A stretch of 64,000 nucleotides of DNA from Adiantum capillus-veneris. Lineage: Eukaryota > Streptophyta > Polypodiopsida > Polypodiales > Pteridaceae. Location: contig CM043963.1 in NCBI GenBank assembly GCA_014529385.2, forward strand, positions 97,476,412 through 97,540,411, given 5' to 3'. This document shows, piece after piece, positions 21,927-32,770 of the stretch (position 1 is its first letter; each line of letters opens with the position of its first letter). The notes below the pieces were generated by a model. It was not told where the DNA came from. It did not search any database and saw nothing but the letters and a program-made list of their open reading frames with translations. Position numbers and translations under genes: made by a program.

Positions 21927-23629
21927 TCAGTCCACAAAGGGGAGTAAGCCCAAAGCTTTGTGGAAAGCTTCAAGCTTCTCACGAGACAATGCCTTTGTGA
22001 AAAGATCTGCAAGGTTGTCCTGTGTTGGCACATAAGCTATGCTGATCTCTCCTGCTGAGAGCCTCTCCCTGACATAGTGGTAATGCACCTCAATGTGCTT
22101 TGTGCGAGCATGAAAAACTGGGTTCCTCGCAACTGCCAATGCGCTCTGACTGTCAGTGTAGATAGTGTTGGCAGTGTCCTGTCCAACACCCAAATTAGCC
22201 ATAAGGCGTCTGAGCCATACACACTCAACCATAGCTATGAAGACTGACCTGTACTCAGCCTCACAACTCGAAGTGGTCACAATAGGTTTCTTCTTGATCA
22301 ACCATGATATACATGAACTGCCAAGCATGAAACAAAAACCACTTGTGGACACTCTTGTGTCAAAACAACCAGCCCAATCTGAGTCGGAAAAAGCATGTAA
22401 GTTTGGCAGCAATGATCCCCCCTTGGGATAAAACAAGCCAAGATGTAAAGTGCCACTAAGGTAGCGGAAAATCCTCTTGACAGCCTGCCAATGCTTATAC
22501 CCTGGGCTATGCATAAATCTGCTGACCTGTGAGACTGCAAACTGAATATCCGGCCTTGTGTTGCATACATAAATGAGTCAGCCAACAGCAGTTTGGTAAA
22601 GAGTGACATCAGCAGGATCGCCAGCATCATGTAGACTCAACTTCAAACCTATTTCCATGGGAGTGGCAATAGGTTTGCAATCCTCAAGTCCAAACTTACA
22701 TAGCAATGTCTCTATGTAACTTTTCTGACACAAGGCAATACCACCATCACACTGCTTAAACTGTATACCCAAGTAATGATGCAACAACCCCAAATCTTTC
22801 ATACTGAAAGTAGCATTCAAATCAGCCTTAAATTCAGCAATATGTCTCTCATTTGGTCCAGTGATCAGCAAATCATCAACATAAAGAACCACAATGAGAA
22901 ATACATCACCCTCACGCTTTACATACAATGTGCTTTCTGTTGGACTGTTACGAAAGCCTTGTTTGACCAAATGAGTGTCAGCTTTCTCATACCAAGCACG
23001 AGGAGATTGCTTCAACCCATACAAAGCCTTGTTACATTTGCACACTTTGTCCTCTTGTCCTTTTATGACAAAACCGCGAGGCTGCGTTACATAAACTTCC
23101 TCAAATATGTCACCATTCAAGAAAGCAGTAACAATGTCTGATTGATGTACATCCCAACCAAAATGAGCTGCCAATGCACAGTAGTCATACGACAAGTGGG
23201 AGAAAAAGTATCTTCATAATCTATGCCTTTTTTTTGTGCATAACCCTTTGCAACAAGTCGAGCCTTATGGCAATCGATCTCACCATCCTGCTTGCGTTTC
23301 AACTTGTAAACCCACTTCGTACCAATGGCCTTTTTGCTAGGAGGCAAATCACATAAAGTCCATGTGTCATTTTCTATAAGGCTACGCAGCCATCCAATTT
23401 TCTGAATTCTATGCTTCATCAAAAGACAGAGGCTCCTCAACATCATGTAAACTAAACACAGCCAAAGCATAACAATCTGATGCATAAGATGCATGGAGAG
23501 AGCCTGGACGAGTACGACTAGACAAAGGTGCATCCAATTTACTGTCACGCAAAGTGTGCACCAGCCATTTTGGCATACCTCTAGCCTGCTCATTCTCAGC
23601 CCTTTCCTCATCAAGTACATCATGTACAT
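21927..23629 (-). pseudogene. Copia-1 reverse transcriptase and RNase H
   Basis: Minus-strand pieces give the RT entry ([36 protein letters not shown]), the palm (YGLKQSPRAWYEKAD, VLYVDDLLITG) and RNase H (AFSDSDWAG, SSCEAEYRSV, YTDSQSALAVARNP, KHIEVHYHYVRE, DNLADLFTKAL). A TGA at about 22575 separates the RT C-terminus from RNase H in the same frame. A small indel near 23180 shifts the frame after [11 protein letters not shown]. All catalytic boxes can be read, but the copy cannot make one polyprotein. Confidence 0.92.
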
Positions 23630-24508
23630 CTACATCAATAATAGGCTGATCTAAAACATTTTCAGAAACCCCCATAGGCTGTACATTTGCCTCATTGGAA
23701 CTTACATTCGTATTTCCACCACTGAAAAGAGGCAACAAAATGTCATAAATGTCCTGTGAGCTTACATTATTGTCTCTAGTACATGATAGCAAGGGCTGAA
23801 CAGAATCTTCCACAAACACTACATCCCGAGAAACCAGTATACGTTTTTTTTTGCGGATGATACAACATGTAACCTTTGCTTTCAGCACTATAACCAACAA
23901 AAATACATTTGACAGCCTTATCATCCAATTTTTTGCGTTGCACTTGTGGCACCAAAGCATATGCCAAACAGCCAAAAACACGCATGTGCTCAATAGAAGG
24001 CTTTCTATCATGCCATGCTTCATATGGAGTAGTAGACTGCAAAGCTTTCGTAGGACACCTGTTAAATACATAAGTGGCACACATGATGGCCTCAAGCCAA
24101 AAAGAATGCGGTAAAGCTTGACTTTTGACCATACATCGTGCCATTTCCGTCAGTGACCTGTTTTTCCTCTCAGCAACACCATTTTGCTGAGGCGTATAAG
24201 GCACTGTACATTGGTCTTTTATCCCACGACTAGCCAGAAATGCATTAAATTCATGAGACATATACTCCCCCCCTCGATCGGAACGGAGGGTGCCCATAGT
24301 ACATTTCGAGACATTTTCAGCCATAGCCAGAAATTTGTTTGAAGCACATAAAAACTTCGGACTTCGCTTTAAGCGGAAATACCCATGCATGCCTGGAGTA
24401 ATCATCAATGAAAGTCACGAAGTACAGGTAATTGCCCAAGGACGGAGTTTGCATGGGCCCACAAACATCACTATGCACAAGCTGCAACCTGCAACCTGCA
24501 ACCTGCAT
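23409..24508 (-). pseudogene. Copia-1 integrase
   Basis: The D,D35E core is visible: [10 protein letters not shown] (first Asp), [24 protein letters not shown] (second Asp) and PQQNGVAERKNR (Glu). After the core come VFGCLAY, KCIFVGYSAESKGYMLYHP and a variable C-terminal tail. Three lesions are present. The first is a 7-base repeat frameshift at the N-terminal border. The second is a slip at the run of T residues near 23846. The third is a TAG at 23409-23411 after SFDEA. The enzyme would join element DNA into the genome. Confidence 0.9.
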
Positions 24509-26199
24509 GTGGCCCGAACTGAACCATCCTTTGGAAATTTAGAACACTGCATCTTACCCAAAATACAGCCTTCACAAACATGTTTGACAGGTGCTTCAAG
24601 AGGTGGCAAAGAAGCAACCATATCAGATTTCTGCAAACGCAGCAAACTGGCACAATTCAGATGACCAAAACGTGCATGCCAAAGTTTTGCATCTGAAATA
24701 GCCCTTGAATCTGCAACAACATTTGCAAAATTTTGTCCACACTTGTCATACAAAGTGAGCTTATACAGCCCACGGCACAAAAGCCCAGATGCAACAATTT
24801 CATCACCAAAACTGAGATCATGAACTGTACATCTGTCATCCACAAATTTGACTATAAGTCCAAGTCTAGCAAGTGCGGATACAGACAAGAGATTCTTCTT
24901 GATCCCAGGTACATAAAGTGCATCAACAAGTGTGAAGGAACTGCCGTTAGCAGCAGTGAGCACAATCTTTCCAACTCCCTGAACTGGATAAGAGGCGTTG
25001 TAGGCACAAGTGACTGAATTCCCATGAGGGACAGACTCGAGAGAGGTAAACAATTCACGATGTGAGGTAATGTGCTTTGTAGCACCACTATCGAAATACC
25101 ACACATGTGAATCTGCAGCAACTGACAAGCATGCATCATGGACAGCAGGATTGTAAGTGCACTCTGCGCTAAAAGCCCATTCTGCATCAACATTAGCAAC
25201 ACAGTCTCCTTTCACAGAAGACTCAACAATGGCTGCATTTGTAGTGGAACCAGCATTTGCAGTGAAACCACCCTCTTTCTTCTTAGCCTCTTTGGCCTTC
25301 AACTTAGGACACGACTTGATCAAGTGATCATTGCCTTTACAATAATGGCAACGCATCTTCTTTTTGCCCTTATCACCAGAATTTCCAGACGAAGTACTGC
25401 CAGCAGAAGCATTAGGAACATAATTTTTGCCACTCGCAGCAGAACCATAAGAAGTGGCTGCATTACTATTACCAGCCTTTCTTTGAGAAACAATAAAAGC
25501 CTGTTCAACTGCACGCTGCCTAGTCCTCTTTTTTCTAGAAAGTGACTCTTGCAACAACAATGTGCATAATGCATCAAACTTGACAACTTCTGGATTTCCT
25601 TGGGTCATAAGTCTCCAAGTACTAGCAAAAGTTTGGTAGGAATCTGGTAAGGCATCAAGAACAGTCTGCACAAGGGAACTGTCTGAAATGACTTCACCTG
25701 CAGAAATAAGCTGCTCATTGATATCCTTTACACTAGCAAGGAAAGTGTCCATATCATCTTCCTCATGCATAATCTTCGACTCTAGCTCTTTACGCAGCAA
25801 AGCAATTTTAGCCTCATTGCGGCTTGCATAAAGACCTGCTAGAATATCCCAAGCCTGTTTTGCAGATTTTGCTGAACCGATGTGAGGAACAATGGTGCGC
25901 TTCATAGAAAACGCAATCAATGCATGAGCATACGCATCCTTAACATCCCAACGAGCTTGTTCTGCCGTAGGCAAAACAACTCTAACAGTTGCAATCCTTG
26001 CAGCAAGACCTGCAACATCCTCAACATCGCCTACATCCTCAGAACCAGGACGTACATCAATGCCCTGCACAATGTTCCAGACACCCTTTGACACAAGAAC
26101 ATGTTGCATCATATAAGCCCACATAGGGTAGTTGTCCCCATCCAACCTGTCCTCAGCAGCAAACATCTTGAACACATCTGTGTTGTTGTTGTCAGCCAT
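24415..26199 (-). CDS. Copia-1 gag, zinc knuckle, protease and pre-integrase frame
   Basis: One open frame of 594 residues counted from the ATG at 26197-26199 ([12 protein letters not shown]), which I prefer to upstream in-frame starts because it opens the conserved gag. It holds the UBN2-type gag ([20 protein letters not shown]), a knuckle [14 protein letters not shown] (CX2CX4HX4C), a protease DSGATKHIT with the intact Asp-Ser-Gly, and the GAG-pre-integrase domain ([19 protein letters not shown]). The frame runs out at a 7-base tandem repeat just before the integrase core. Gag and protease could still be made from this copy. Confidence 0.9.
   Translation of the reverse strand: MADNNNTDVFKMFAAEDRLDGDNYPMWAYMMQHVLVSKGVWNIVQGIDVRPGSEDVGDVEDVAGLAARIATVRVVLPTAEQARWDVKDAYAHALIAFSMKRTIVPHIGSAKSAKQAWDILAGLYASRNEAKIALLRKELESKIMHEEDDMDTFLASVKDINEQLISAGEVISDSSLVQTVLDALPDSYQTFASTWRLMTQGNPEVVKFDALCTLLLQESLSRKKRTRQRAVEQAFIVSQRKAGNSNAATSYGSAASGKNYVPNASAGSTSSGNSGDKGKKKMRCHYCKGNDHLIKSCPKLKAKEAKKKEGGFTANAGSTTNAAIVESSVKGDCVANVDAEWAFSAECTYNPAVHDACLSVAADSHVWYFDSGATKHITSHRELFTSLESVPHGNSVTCAYNASYPVQGVGKIVLTAANGSSFTLVDALYVPGIKKNLLSVSALARLGLIVKFVDDRCTVHDLSFGDEIVASGLLCRGLYKLTLYDKCGQNFANVVADSRAISDAKLWHARFGHLNCASLLRLQKSDMVASLPPLEAPVKHVCEGCILGKMQCSKFPKDGSVRATCRLQVAGCSLCIVMFVGPCKLRPWAITCTS
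24479..24512. repeat. 7-base tandem repeat that breaks the Copia-1 frame
   Basis: CTGCAAC is repeated in tandem (GCTGCAACCTGCAACCTGCA and onward). The unit length is not a multiple of three. Reading frames for pre-integrase and integrase meet on opposite sides of this repeat. Confidence 0.8.
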
Positions 26200-26546
26200 G
26201 GTAAATGCTGCACCTGATGTGAAAACTGCCCGAAAATAGGAGAAACAGAGCGGGAACAACCTGTGCTATATAGCACAAACCGTAAAGACTATAAGGCACC
26301 TGTTATGCAGAAAACGGCACTGACAAAAATTCTGCACAAAATGACGAAATAGCCTGTGTAGTACTGCGTGTAGTGGAAACGGAGGCCGAAATGAGCCCAA
26401 ATTAGAATTCTGAGCAAACCAGGGCTCTTCGAGCTCGCCCAAAATTTTTGTCGACCTGCGAACGCTCGCCAAAGCTCACTGAAATCGAAGACAATGAGCA
26501 GGCGTGTGCTGGAGCAGCTGGCGACTAAGCCCGGGAGGACGTGACC

Positions 26547-26561
26547 TGCTCTAATACCAAT
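26547..26561 (-). other. Copia-1 primer binding site (tRNA-iMet type)
   Basis: The element strand reads TTGGTATTAGAGCAG directly after the 5' LTR, close to TGGTATCAGAGC, the complement of plant initiator tRNA-Met 3' end. Confidence 0.85.
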
Positions 26562-26788
26562 TGTTGGAATTAGGGTTGCAGAGAAACACACACAGCTTGG
26601 AGAAGACGAAGGAAGCTCAAGGCACACAATAGAGAGTGTATTACTTAGTGTGCAATGGAAAGATAGATAGCCCTAGAGTGATGGGCGTATATACAATGAA
26701 CGGGGGAAAAAACCTCCTAAAGAGGGAAAAAATGCCCCGGCGGTCCTAGTGTGTTCACACACATCACTACCACATGTATATGGTAACA
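26562..26788 (-). repeat. Copia-1 5' LTR
   Basis: 227 bases, TGTTACC to CCAACA on the element strand. It is followed on the plus strand by the target duplication GGAAG (26789-26793) and then by the rest of the LTR-A 3' LTR. Confidence 0.95.
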
Positions 26789-27350
26789 GGAAGAAGTCAT
26801 GGTTATCCAACTCCACACACATAATTTCTTATAGGTTTCTCTCCATTATTGCTTAATTTTCTCTTATTTTATCAAGATTCTCTCAAATATTATAAGGAAG
26901 CTCTTGGACTCAAGGTATGGAAGGAGGCATGGAGACAAAGCTTTCCATGATGAAGGCGATTAGGAGGAAATTGGTCAATAAGCAGGGCACACGGAGCTCT
27001 CATTTTGGGGGAATGCCTCTAGCTGAGGTTACTTTGTAATAAATCCTCTTTCTCATAATCTCTTTCCTAATCACTCTCTTGGCCTATAAAAGGAGGCCTT
27101 CTCTTTTGTAAATGTCACACACAATCAAGCTCTAGCACTCATGCTCTTATATGTACATCCTTGTGTATGCACCTCCATGCACACATAGTTCTACTAGGCA
27201 TAGTATTGGCTATGGTTATTTGTTTTGGTTTCTTAATGGCTAAGAGGTTTGCATTACCATGCACACATGCATATGTGAGATGTTAATTATGTGCAATTTC
27301 CCTCGTGAATGTTTGTATGGTATTTATGAAGCCTATATTAAAATGATCTC

Positions 27351-27389
<39 letters not shown>

Positions 27390-27538
27390 CTCCTTGTGAT
27401 ATGTGTCGACCCCCTACCATGCATCCTAGCCGCATTCCAAGACCAGTGGTGCCCCTATTGTGTACCTCCCATGATGAGGCTATAGTGCATAGTCTTGGTG
27501 TAGAGGCCACCGGGTTTGTTTTGCGTACTCGCCTCTCA
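26789..27538 (+). repeat. LTR-A 3' LTR, right part
   Basis: It continues the match to the 5' LTR from 6464 to 7219, including the TATA segment GGCCTATAAAAGGAGGCC (27081-27098) and a (CT)n run at about 27354-27386. It ends at GCCTCTCA (27538). Confidence 0.85.
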
Positions 27539-28285
27539 GCGTGTTCCATTCTCTTGTCAACAAAGGAAAGTCCTCTTGAAGTACTTTCATGCTAGATAGA
27601 TTGGAGCGCATACACCATTACAAAATGCTGAATACTCGAATATGGACTTGATGTCCAATGTTGAAGTGGTTCATGATTTTTACACAGTGGTAAACACTTT
27701 CTATGCCAATGTTGATGATTGTGTAAGATGTGTAAAATAAATTTCCTCTTTTTGATTGAAAGAAGGTCTATTTTTAAACTCTCTTGTTCAACAAATGGCA
27801 AAAGAGCAGCATGCATGGAAATGGTAGACGATGAATGGTGAAAAACACTATGCTTTGTTGCACGACCTTGCGATAAAGGTTTTAAGCCAGTGTCTTTCAA
27901 ATTCAAGCTCAGAAAGAAATTGGAGCATGTACAAATATATTCACAGCACTACTCGTAATCGATTCTTATAGATCATGCAAATAAACTTTTTCACATGTAG
28001 TGCAATGAAAAAAATTATGCGGCACATTGAAGCAAAGAATATGAAGAAGATATGCCCAGATGGATGTACGATTGTGATGATATAGAAGACAAACACTTTG
28101 GCATTGGACTTGTGTTGTGCACAAGCCTTGAGCTAGAGAAAAATCTCGATATAGCATCAAACGAGCTCAATGAAGCATGCGACAAAGTAGACATAGCTGA
28201 TAGAATTTTGGAAAATGATGACAATGAAGATTAAGTGATATTTTCACTGAATTTTTGAAAAAGTGTCTTTAGTAAAAGATTGCAA
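27539..28285. other. No supported gene
   Basis: Short frames exist on both strands, including a plus-strand acidic stretch at 28052-28234 (KHFGIGLVLCTSLELEKNL, ending ENDDNED). None is recognised and none has support beyond being open. Confidence 0.4.
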
Positions 28286-29169
28286 TTAGTTTTCGTCTTG
28301 GAATAGATTTTGAAGTTTACTAGGAGTTGCCTCTTGTGATGCCAATGGTTTGTATTCATTGGCCATGCCAAGTATTTTATATTGGCCTTCATTAATTGTT
28401 GTACCACACAATGTGCATGTGGACATATTTTGCATTTGTCTCACCAAGCATATAAGATGGTAATAGCATCCACATGGCAATATATAATGGCCACTCCAAC
28501 CGTCAAAAACTTTGTAGCATAGGGGACATTGGTTGGTGGAGGAACTGCTAGCCACATTTTAGACTCCCACAACCTCACGATGCGTTAAAAAGTGGGAGAT
28601 GTGATTGCCTTGGCGTATAGGATTTAAACGTTGAGAAAGGCCCTACACATCTTGACTAAGCTTGTTAAGCTGCACTTCAACCCTTGCGGTGGTCAGGGGG
28701 GGGTATGCAATTGGGATAGTCTCACTACTTCTTGCTCTTTCTTTGTGAGCTTTTCCCCCATGCTCTCCTTGAACTTGCTCAATTCCATTCCAACCCCTTT
28801 CACCATAAGAGCAAGATCTTGTCTTGTGAATGACATTGTATCCTCATGTATATCATGGGTGCTAACGGTGACATCTCTGGACACGAAGTCCACTAGCCTA
28901 TCCAAAATAAAATGCATATAAAGCATTTTAGTAAAGTAGAGCAGTGCATCTACATTATGGAGCGGATAGATGTACACCTCCAAGAAGATTCGTTCAGCGT
29001 TAAGTTTGATGTTATTATTTGGGCACCTTGAAACCTTCCACAGTTCCCTTCTTGATCTCACCTTTTGGGCATGGCCATATCTCTTCTTTCGTATCCTTTG
29101 TGACTTGTTTGTTTCTGTCACCCCATTGGGCATGACTGGGATTTGCCCTTTTGGAAAATTTGCATGCAT
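28286..29169 (-). pseudogene. Coiled-coil/RING-like protein remnant
   Basis: At 28555-28286 the minus strand encodes CPLCYKVFDGWSGHYILPCG, then CYYHLICLV and STCTLCG. This is a cross-brace-like Cys/His set (CX2C, CXC, HX2C, CX2C) typical of RING-type fingers. Upstream on the same strand (29169-28693) lie a basic region (SQRIRKKRYGHAQKVRSR) and a heptad-like segment ending KLTKKEQEVVRLSQL. The same theme continues in another frame after a run of C residues at about 28695-28701 (VEVQLNKLSQDV). Homopolymer slippage and stops break it. A ubiquitin-ligase role is only a possibility from the fold. Confidence 0.5.
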
Positions 29170-29489
29170 TTCTAGTTGCCTGGCGGGCTATCAAACCTTG
29201 TGTGAGAGCTTTGAGCCGCTTGTATGCCTTATAGCCAATTCATGGTGCTCATTATCTTGTGTGTTTCCATATCTACAAAAATATAGATGATATAAGAAAC
29301 TTGGTGAGTGAAAGATTAATACATCTAACAAACATCTCATTGGCCTCAAAGATTGAAAGATGGAATGCAATAATCAGAGGAAAGCATCCAATAAAGACAA
29401 GTACACCTCAAACATGAGACCAAACAAATTAACTTAACTACATCTCAAATTACTCTTGGCCACATATTTCGAATATAAAAACCATGTTC

Positions 29490-30470
29490 AATTACAAAAT
29501 TGGATTAAACGATAGTGAGACTAGCGGGCGTTGCACCCTTGTTGGCTCAGTCTTCAATGATCTAAAAAACTCTACCACTTGCATCCCAGATTTTCTCTCT
29601 TTGCGATTCAAGAGGATCATCCAGTTTTTGGCTCTATAAAGTATGGATTTCATGGTGGATTTTTCATGGGTATTGCCACCCATCCACAGATCCTATACAA
29701 CCTTCCAAAAATCATATAGCACTTGCAACAAGTATCCCAGATCAATGATGTCTATGCGTGCCTTCAAATATTTAGTGAAGTCCAGCACTACATTAAATGG
29801 GTGTAGGTCAGTGTGAATAATGCTCGTCATATGATGTAGAGCTACCATCCACCATAGCATGCATAATGTGGGGCATATTCATCACTACCTCCTTTACCTT
29901 GACAAGCTACTCCTGGCTTAGTTGCAGAGGGGGCTTTTTCCACCCTTGACCCAAGCGATACATCACTCTAGTAAATTCACTGTATTTGAAGGGCACCTTC
30001 AAAAGCATGTCACCAAGTGAGCCGCCATTATAGTAAGGAAATATTGTCTGAAAGAAATGCACCTGATGATTGTTGGTTGTAAGACTTGCATACCCTGCGC
30101 TGTTTGAAAGCCCTCAAACATGAAGATGTTGTTTCCCTTATACAGCTTCCCACAATATGTCATGTGCTTAGGAAGAAAATAAGTCCCACGTACTTTGTAC
30201 TCTTTTACTTCACCAAAGGCCCCTGAACCAATCATTTGTTCTTCAATCAATGCCTTGTGTGAAATGTTGATGAGATGTGGACACATGGAGTTGTAAACAG
30301 TGCGCATAATTTCCCCTCTCCTTGTAACATTTGGCTACCCAAATGATGCAACGGTTGTGTCTCGGGCGATGTGCACTCTCTTTGGAAGTGACTCTACATC
30401 TAATGCCCTCATGCGCTTGCTCTTCACCTTCTGCTAGTTCCATATTCCATCCCATAGCTGCAGTCAACAT
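29490..30470 (-). pseudogene. Protein-kinase-like domain remnant
   Basis: Kinase subdomains appear in order on the minus strand but in shifting frames. A glycine-rich loop IGSGAFGEVKEYKV is at about 30235. A subdomain V-like FPYYNGGSLGDMLLK is near 30040-29995. A catalytic loop, HTDLHPFNVVLD, with a DLG in place of DFG, is at about 29815-29735. The usual HRDLKxxN is HTDLHPFN here, which keeps Asp and Asn. A Lys/Arg-rich tail follows (29683-29492). Frame breaks make it non-functional. The gene may have had introns, since some joins could be splice sites. The neighbouring RING-like remnant lies downstream on the same strand and could belong to the same protein. Confidence 0.55.
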
Positions 30471-30828
30471 AAATAAGTAGAAGCTGCTGCCAAATCTTTT
30501 AAATCCTCGTATGCAACTCGCATACTTTCCGAAATAGTGTGAGTTCTGTGTTGATAGTCAAAGTCGCCTAGCTGCTGCCTTTCACACAATTTTGCATTGC
30601 CTTCTCTTCGGAGTCGCCACCATGTATTTTTCCCAAATCTGCTCAACAAGATCCCACATGAGAATATCAGACTCATTGACTTTCCTTATGGCCTCATCTG
30701 CATTTTGTGATACTATAATGACTGCTTCTATGCGTAGGGCATGCAAGATGACTTTTCGCTCGTTGGTGGAAAGCATGGTGGTCGCAAAGATAGCGAGAGC
30801 TACAAATATTACAACACAAAACACTTAA
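30471..30828 (-). pseudogene. Helical N-terminal region upstream of the kinase remnant
   Basis: Two minus-strand frames (30824-30582 and 30676-30464) encode a hydrophobic start (VVIFVALAIFATTML) followed by helical segments (ADEAIRKVNESDILMWDLVE; RVAYEDLKDLAAASTY). No family is recognised. The position suggests it was the N-terminus of the kinase-like protein. Confidence 0.3.
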
Positions 30829-31082
30829 TACGCATCCATATCTTTCAAAATAAAAACAAAAACAAAGTGTCAGACAATAGCAACCAAAATATTAATTGTA
30901 CATCAAGTCCAACATCACATTGCTATCCATTGACCATTAATTATACTTCAAGAAATAACACAAGAACAAAACTTAATACGCAACCATACCTTTTGAAATA
31001 AATACAAAAACAAAGTGTCAAATAGTATTAACCCGATAATTAATTGTACATCAAGCAAAACACATTGATATCCATTTACACT

Positions 31083-31085
<3 letters not shown>
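30816..31085 (-). repeat. Diverged tandem duplication, about 140-bp unit
   Basis: 30821-30945 and 30960-31080 share 'cttaatacgca(t/a)cca' starts, AACAAAGTGTCA, and ATTAATTGTACATCAAG in the same order. A (GA)n tract follows at 31087-31124. Confidence 0.65.

Positions 31086-31086
<1 letters not shown>

Positions 31087-31124
<38 letters not shown>
31087..31124. repeat. (GA)n microsatellite
   Basis: A pure GA run of about 38 bases next to the tandem duplication. Confidence 0.95.
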
Positions 31125-31127
<3 letters not shown>

Positions 31128-31639
31128 ATTAGAAAGCATTTAGAGTAGTTTCCTAAATTTTTAAAGATAGACAAAAGTCATGTTTGAAATTGTTTTACAT
31201 TTTCATAGAGGGAAATATAGATAGTTGCACTACATATCATTTTGAAATCTTCAATATAGAGTAACAAAGAGTAGCCATGCACTGCGACTGTGTGTAGCAG
31301 CTCGCACAAGCATACACACCTATACATACGAATCTCAGTACCTGTGGGTGAGAAGATGGTCAAGAAATTTATCCCAAGGAGCCCATTGGGGCCAATTATA
31401 TATAGGAAAATGTAGCCCATCGGGCTTATTGAGACGACCTTGATGGACACCGCCAGGTATTAGAGATACCCGGCGGGCCCATCGAACGAATTTAAAACTC
31501 GGTGGGATTTTGGCCAGTCCCCAAGTCATCACAAACCGGCATTTTTGTGAACATGAGAAGTTGTTAACATGTTAATAAGATGTTCACAAGTGTTATTACC
31601 ATAAAAAACTGTGATCACGTGATTATGAAATTCCTGCTA

Positions 31640-31883
31640 CAAATGGGTTTTTAGCGCCACAAATTTCATACAGAACTTGTTGGGCAAGCTATTTCACTTC
31701 TACATAGATCATCAAGCACTTATCTTTGTGATCAACAAAATAATCAATCACAGCAGATTGATCAAATTGACAATGTTTTTGATGGAGTTTGATTTTATAA
31801 TCTCCCATAATCTAGGAAAGACACATTGTGGTACATATTTTCTTTCAAGGAATATAGAGGGCATCTCAGACATGTCACAATAG
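31640..31883 (+). pseudogene. Ty3/gypsy RNase H fragment
   Basis: The plus strand encodes FHFYIDHQALIFVINK, then LMEFDFIISHNLGKTH and FLSRNIEG. This matches the gypsy RNase H end, in which TDH-x-AL, EFDF and GK-x-H...LSR are conserved. In the usual AD-x-LSR the Asp is lost here (GTYFLSR). No flanking RT or integrase is present, so it is an isolated scrap. Confidence 0.75.
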
Positions 31884-31971
31884 AGGTGAGTTGAACACTC
31901 GATGTTGTTCTCACTCCACTTGCATGCCCTGTTTCCACATTGCCTTGCACCTATCCTCTTCACCTTTGCTT

Positions 31972-31996
31972 CCCCCCCCCCCCCCCCCCCCCCCCC
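31972..31996. repeat. Poly-C tract, 25 C
   Basis: An uninterrupted run of C after a CTTTGCTT segment. It could be real or an assembly length artefact. Confidence 0.9.
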
Positions 31997-32169
31997 TCCA
32001 CTACTTGTGGGTTGTTCTTAGTCTGCTAGCAACCGTTTTAGCACCATCGTTGTCCTCGACAGTAGAAAACACAAATGGAGTCTCATGCTATGTGACAGAG
32101 GAACTCTTACAAAGCCCCCTTGACTAATCCTACAAAGCCCACCATTTGACTTGCTATGTCGCCAGTAGA

Positions 32170-32770
32170 GCAAGAGTGCTTTGTAGAAGAGGTGGAGTGC
32201 CTCAAAGCCACCTCTGTTATTTGCAAGATCATTCGCAGTTGACCTAGCAGATTCAAGGTGCACAATATCCTACAAGCCCGTCTCCTTAATAGAGGTGAAA
32301 AAGATCATTGACATATAGATTCTTGGGCAAGGGTACTACCAAATCAAGTTTGAGACTTTCAAGATGGCTACTAAGGTCATTTAATTGAGCTCACTAGCCA
32401 TCTGAACAATCAAGAATCATTTTTTATAGTGGCACCATGGTTTTGACCCAGCATCTGATGTTCTTGTCAAGGAGGCAGATCTACCAATTTTGGTATGCTT
32501 CCTTAGCCTGAGGAGAATTTTTTTTCCAGGATTGGTTCCTTTAGAGATTGGGACAGTCTTGGAGATCCCATGCACATCAACTTTAGTTACTTCCAAGACT
32601 GCATGTGTTCCTATAGTATGCGTTCTACCTGGGGTGAGTGGTGGGTGATTACACTACAGGGTGGAATATTTGGGACTCCAAAACCAGTGCTTTATTTGAA
32701 AGCAGATGGGCCACTTAGCGAAGGCCTGTCCTTGTAGGAGATCTTGACCTGTAGCACATACTCAATGCCC
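32170..32770 (+). pseudogene. DUF4283 / CCHC-knuckle protein remnant
   Basis: In several plus-strand frames the DUF4283 order can be followed: GQGYYQIKFETFKMATKVI, FIVAPWFDPASDVLVKEADL, IGTVLEIPCTSTLVTSKTAC. It ends with a knuckle VEYLGLQNQCF-stop-KQMGHLAKACP at 32662-32730. The second Cys of the CX2CX4HX4C knuckle is a TGA codon. Such proteins are common in plant genomes as LINE or transposon-derived gag-like genes. This one is dead. No partner domain follows. Confidence 0.6.

Larger units (their letters stand above)
21625..26788 (-). mobile_element. Copia-1: 5.16-kb Ty1/copia element with 227-bp LTRs
   Basis: LTRs at 21625-21851 and 26562-26788 are each 227 bases, with three differences between them. 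A 5-bp duplication GGAAG flanks the element. Gag-pol runs on the minus strand, so the right LTR is the 5' LTR. Next to it lies a tRNA-iMet-type primer site. A purine tract (AGGGGGG on the minus strand) sits at the other LTR. Domain order is gag, zinc knuckle, protease, integrase, RT, RNase H, which defines Ty1/copia. It is inserted in the LTR-A 3' LTR. Confidence 0.97.
5930..27538 (+). mobile_element. LTR-A: old LTR retrotransposon hosting two nested insertions
   Basis: A sequence of about 1.27-1.29 kb at 5930-7219 recurs at 21105-27538 once the Copia-1 insertion is removed. The left copy is followed at once by a tRNA-Asp-like primer site, so it is the 5' LTR and the right copy is the 3' LTR. 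The interior is 7220-8568 plus 18849-21104, interrupted by LTR-B. I found no matching 5-bp target duplication, so either the ends are slightly misplaced or the flanks have changed. The interior has only gag-like and unknown coding scraps and no recognisable pol. Confidence 0.7.
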
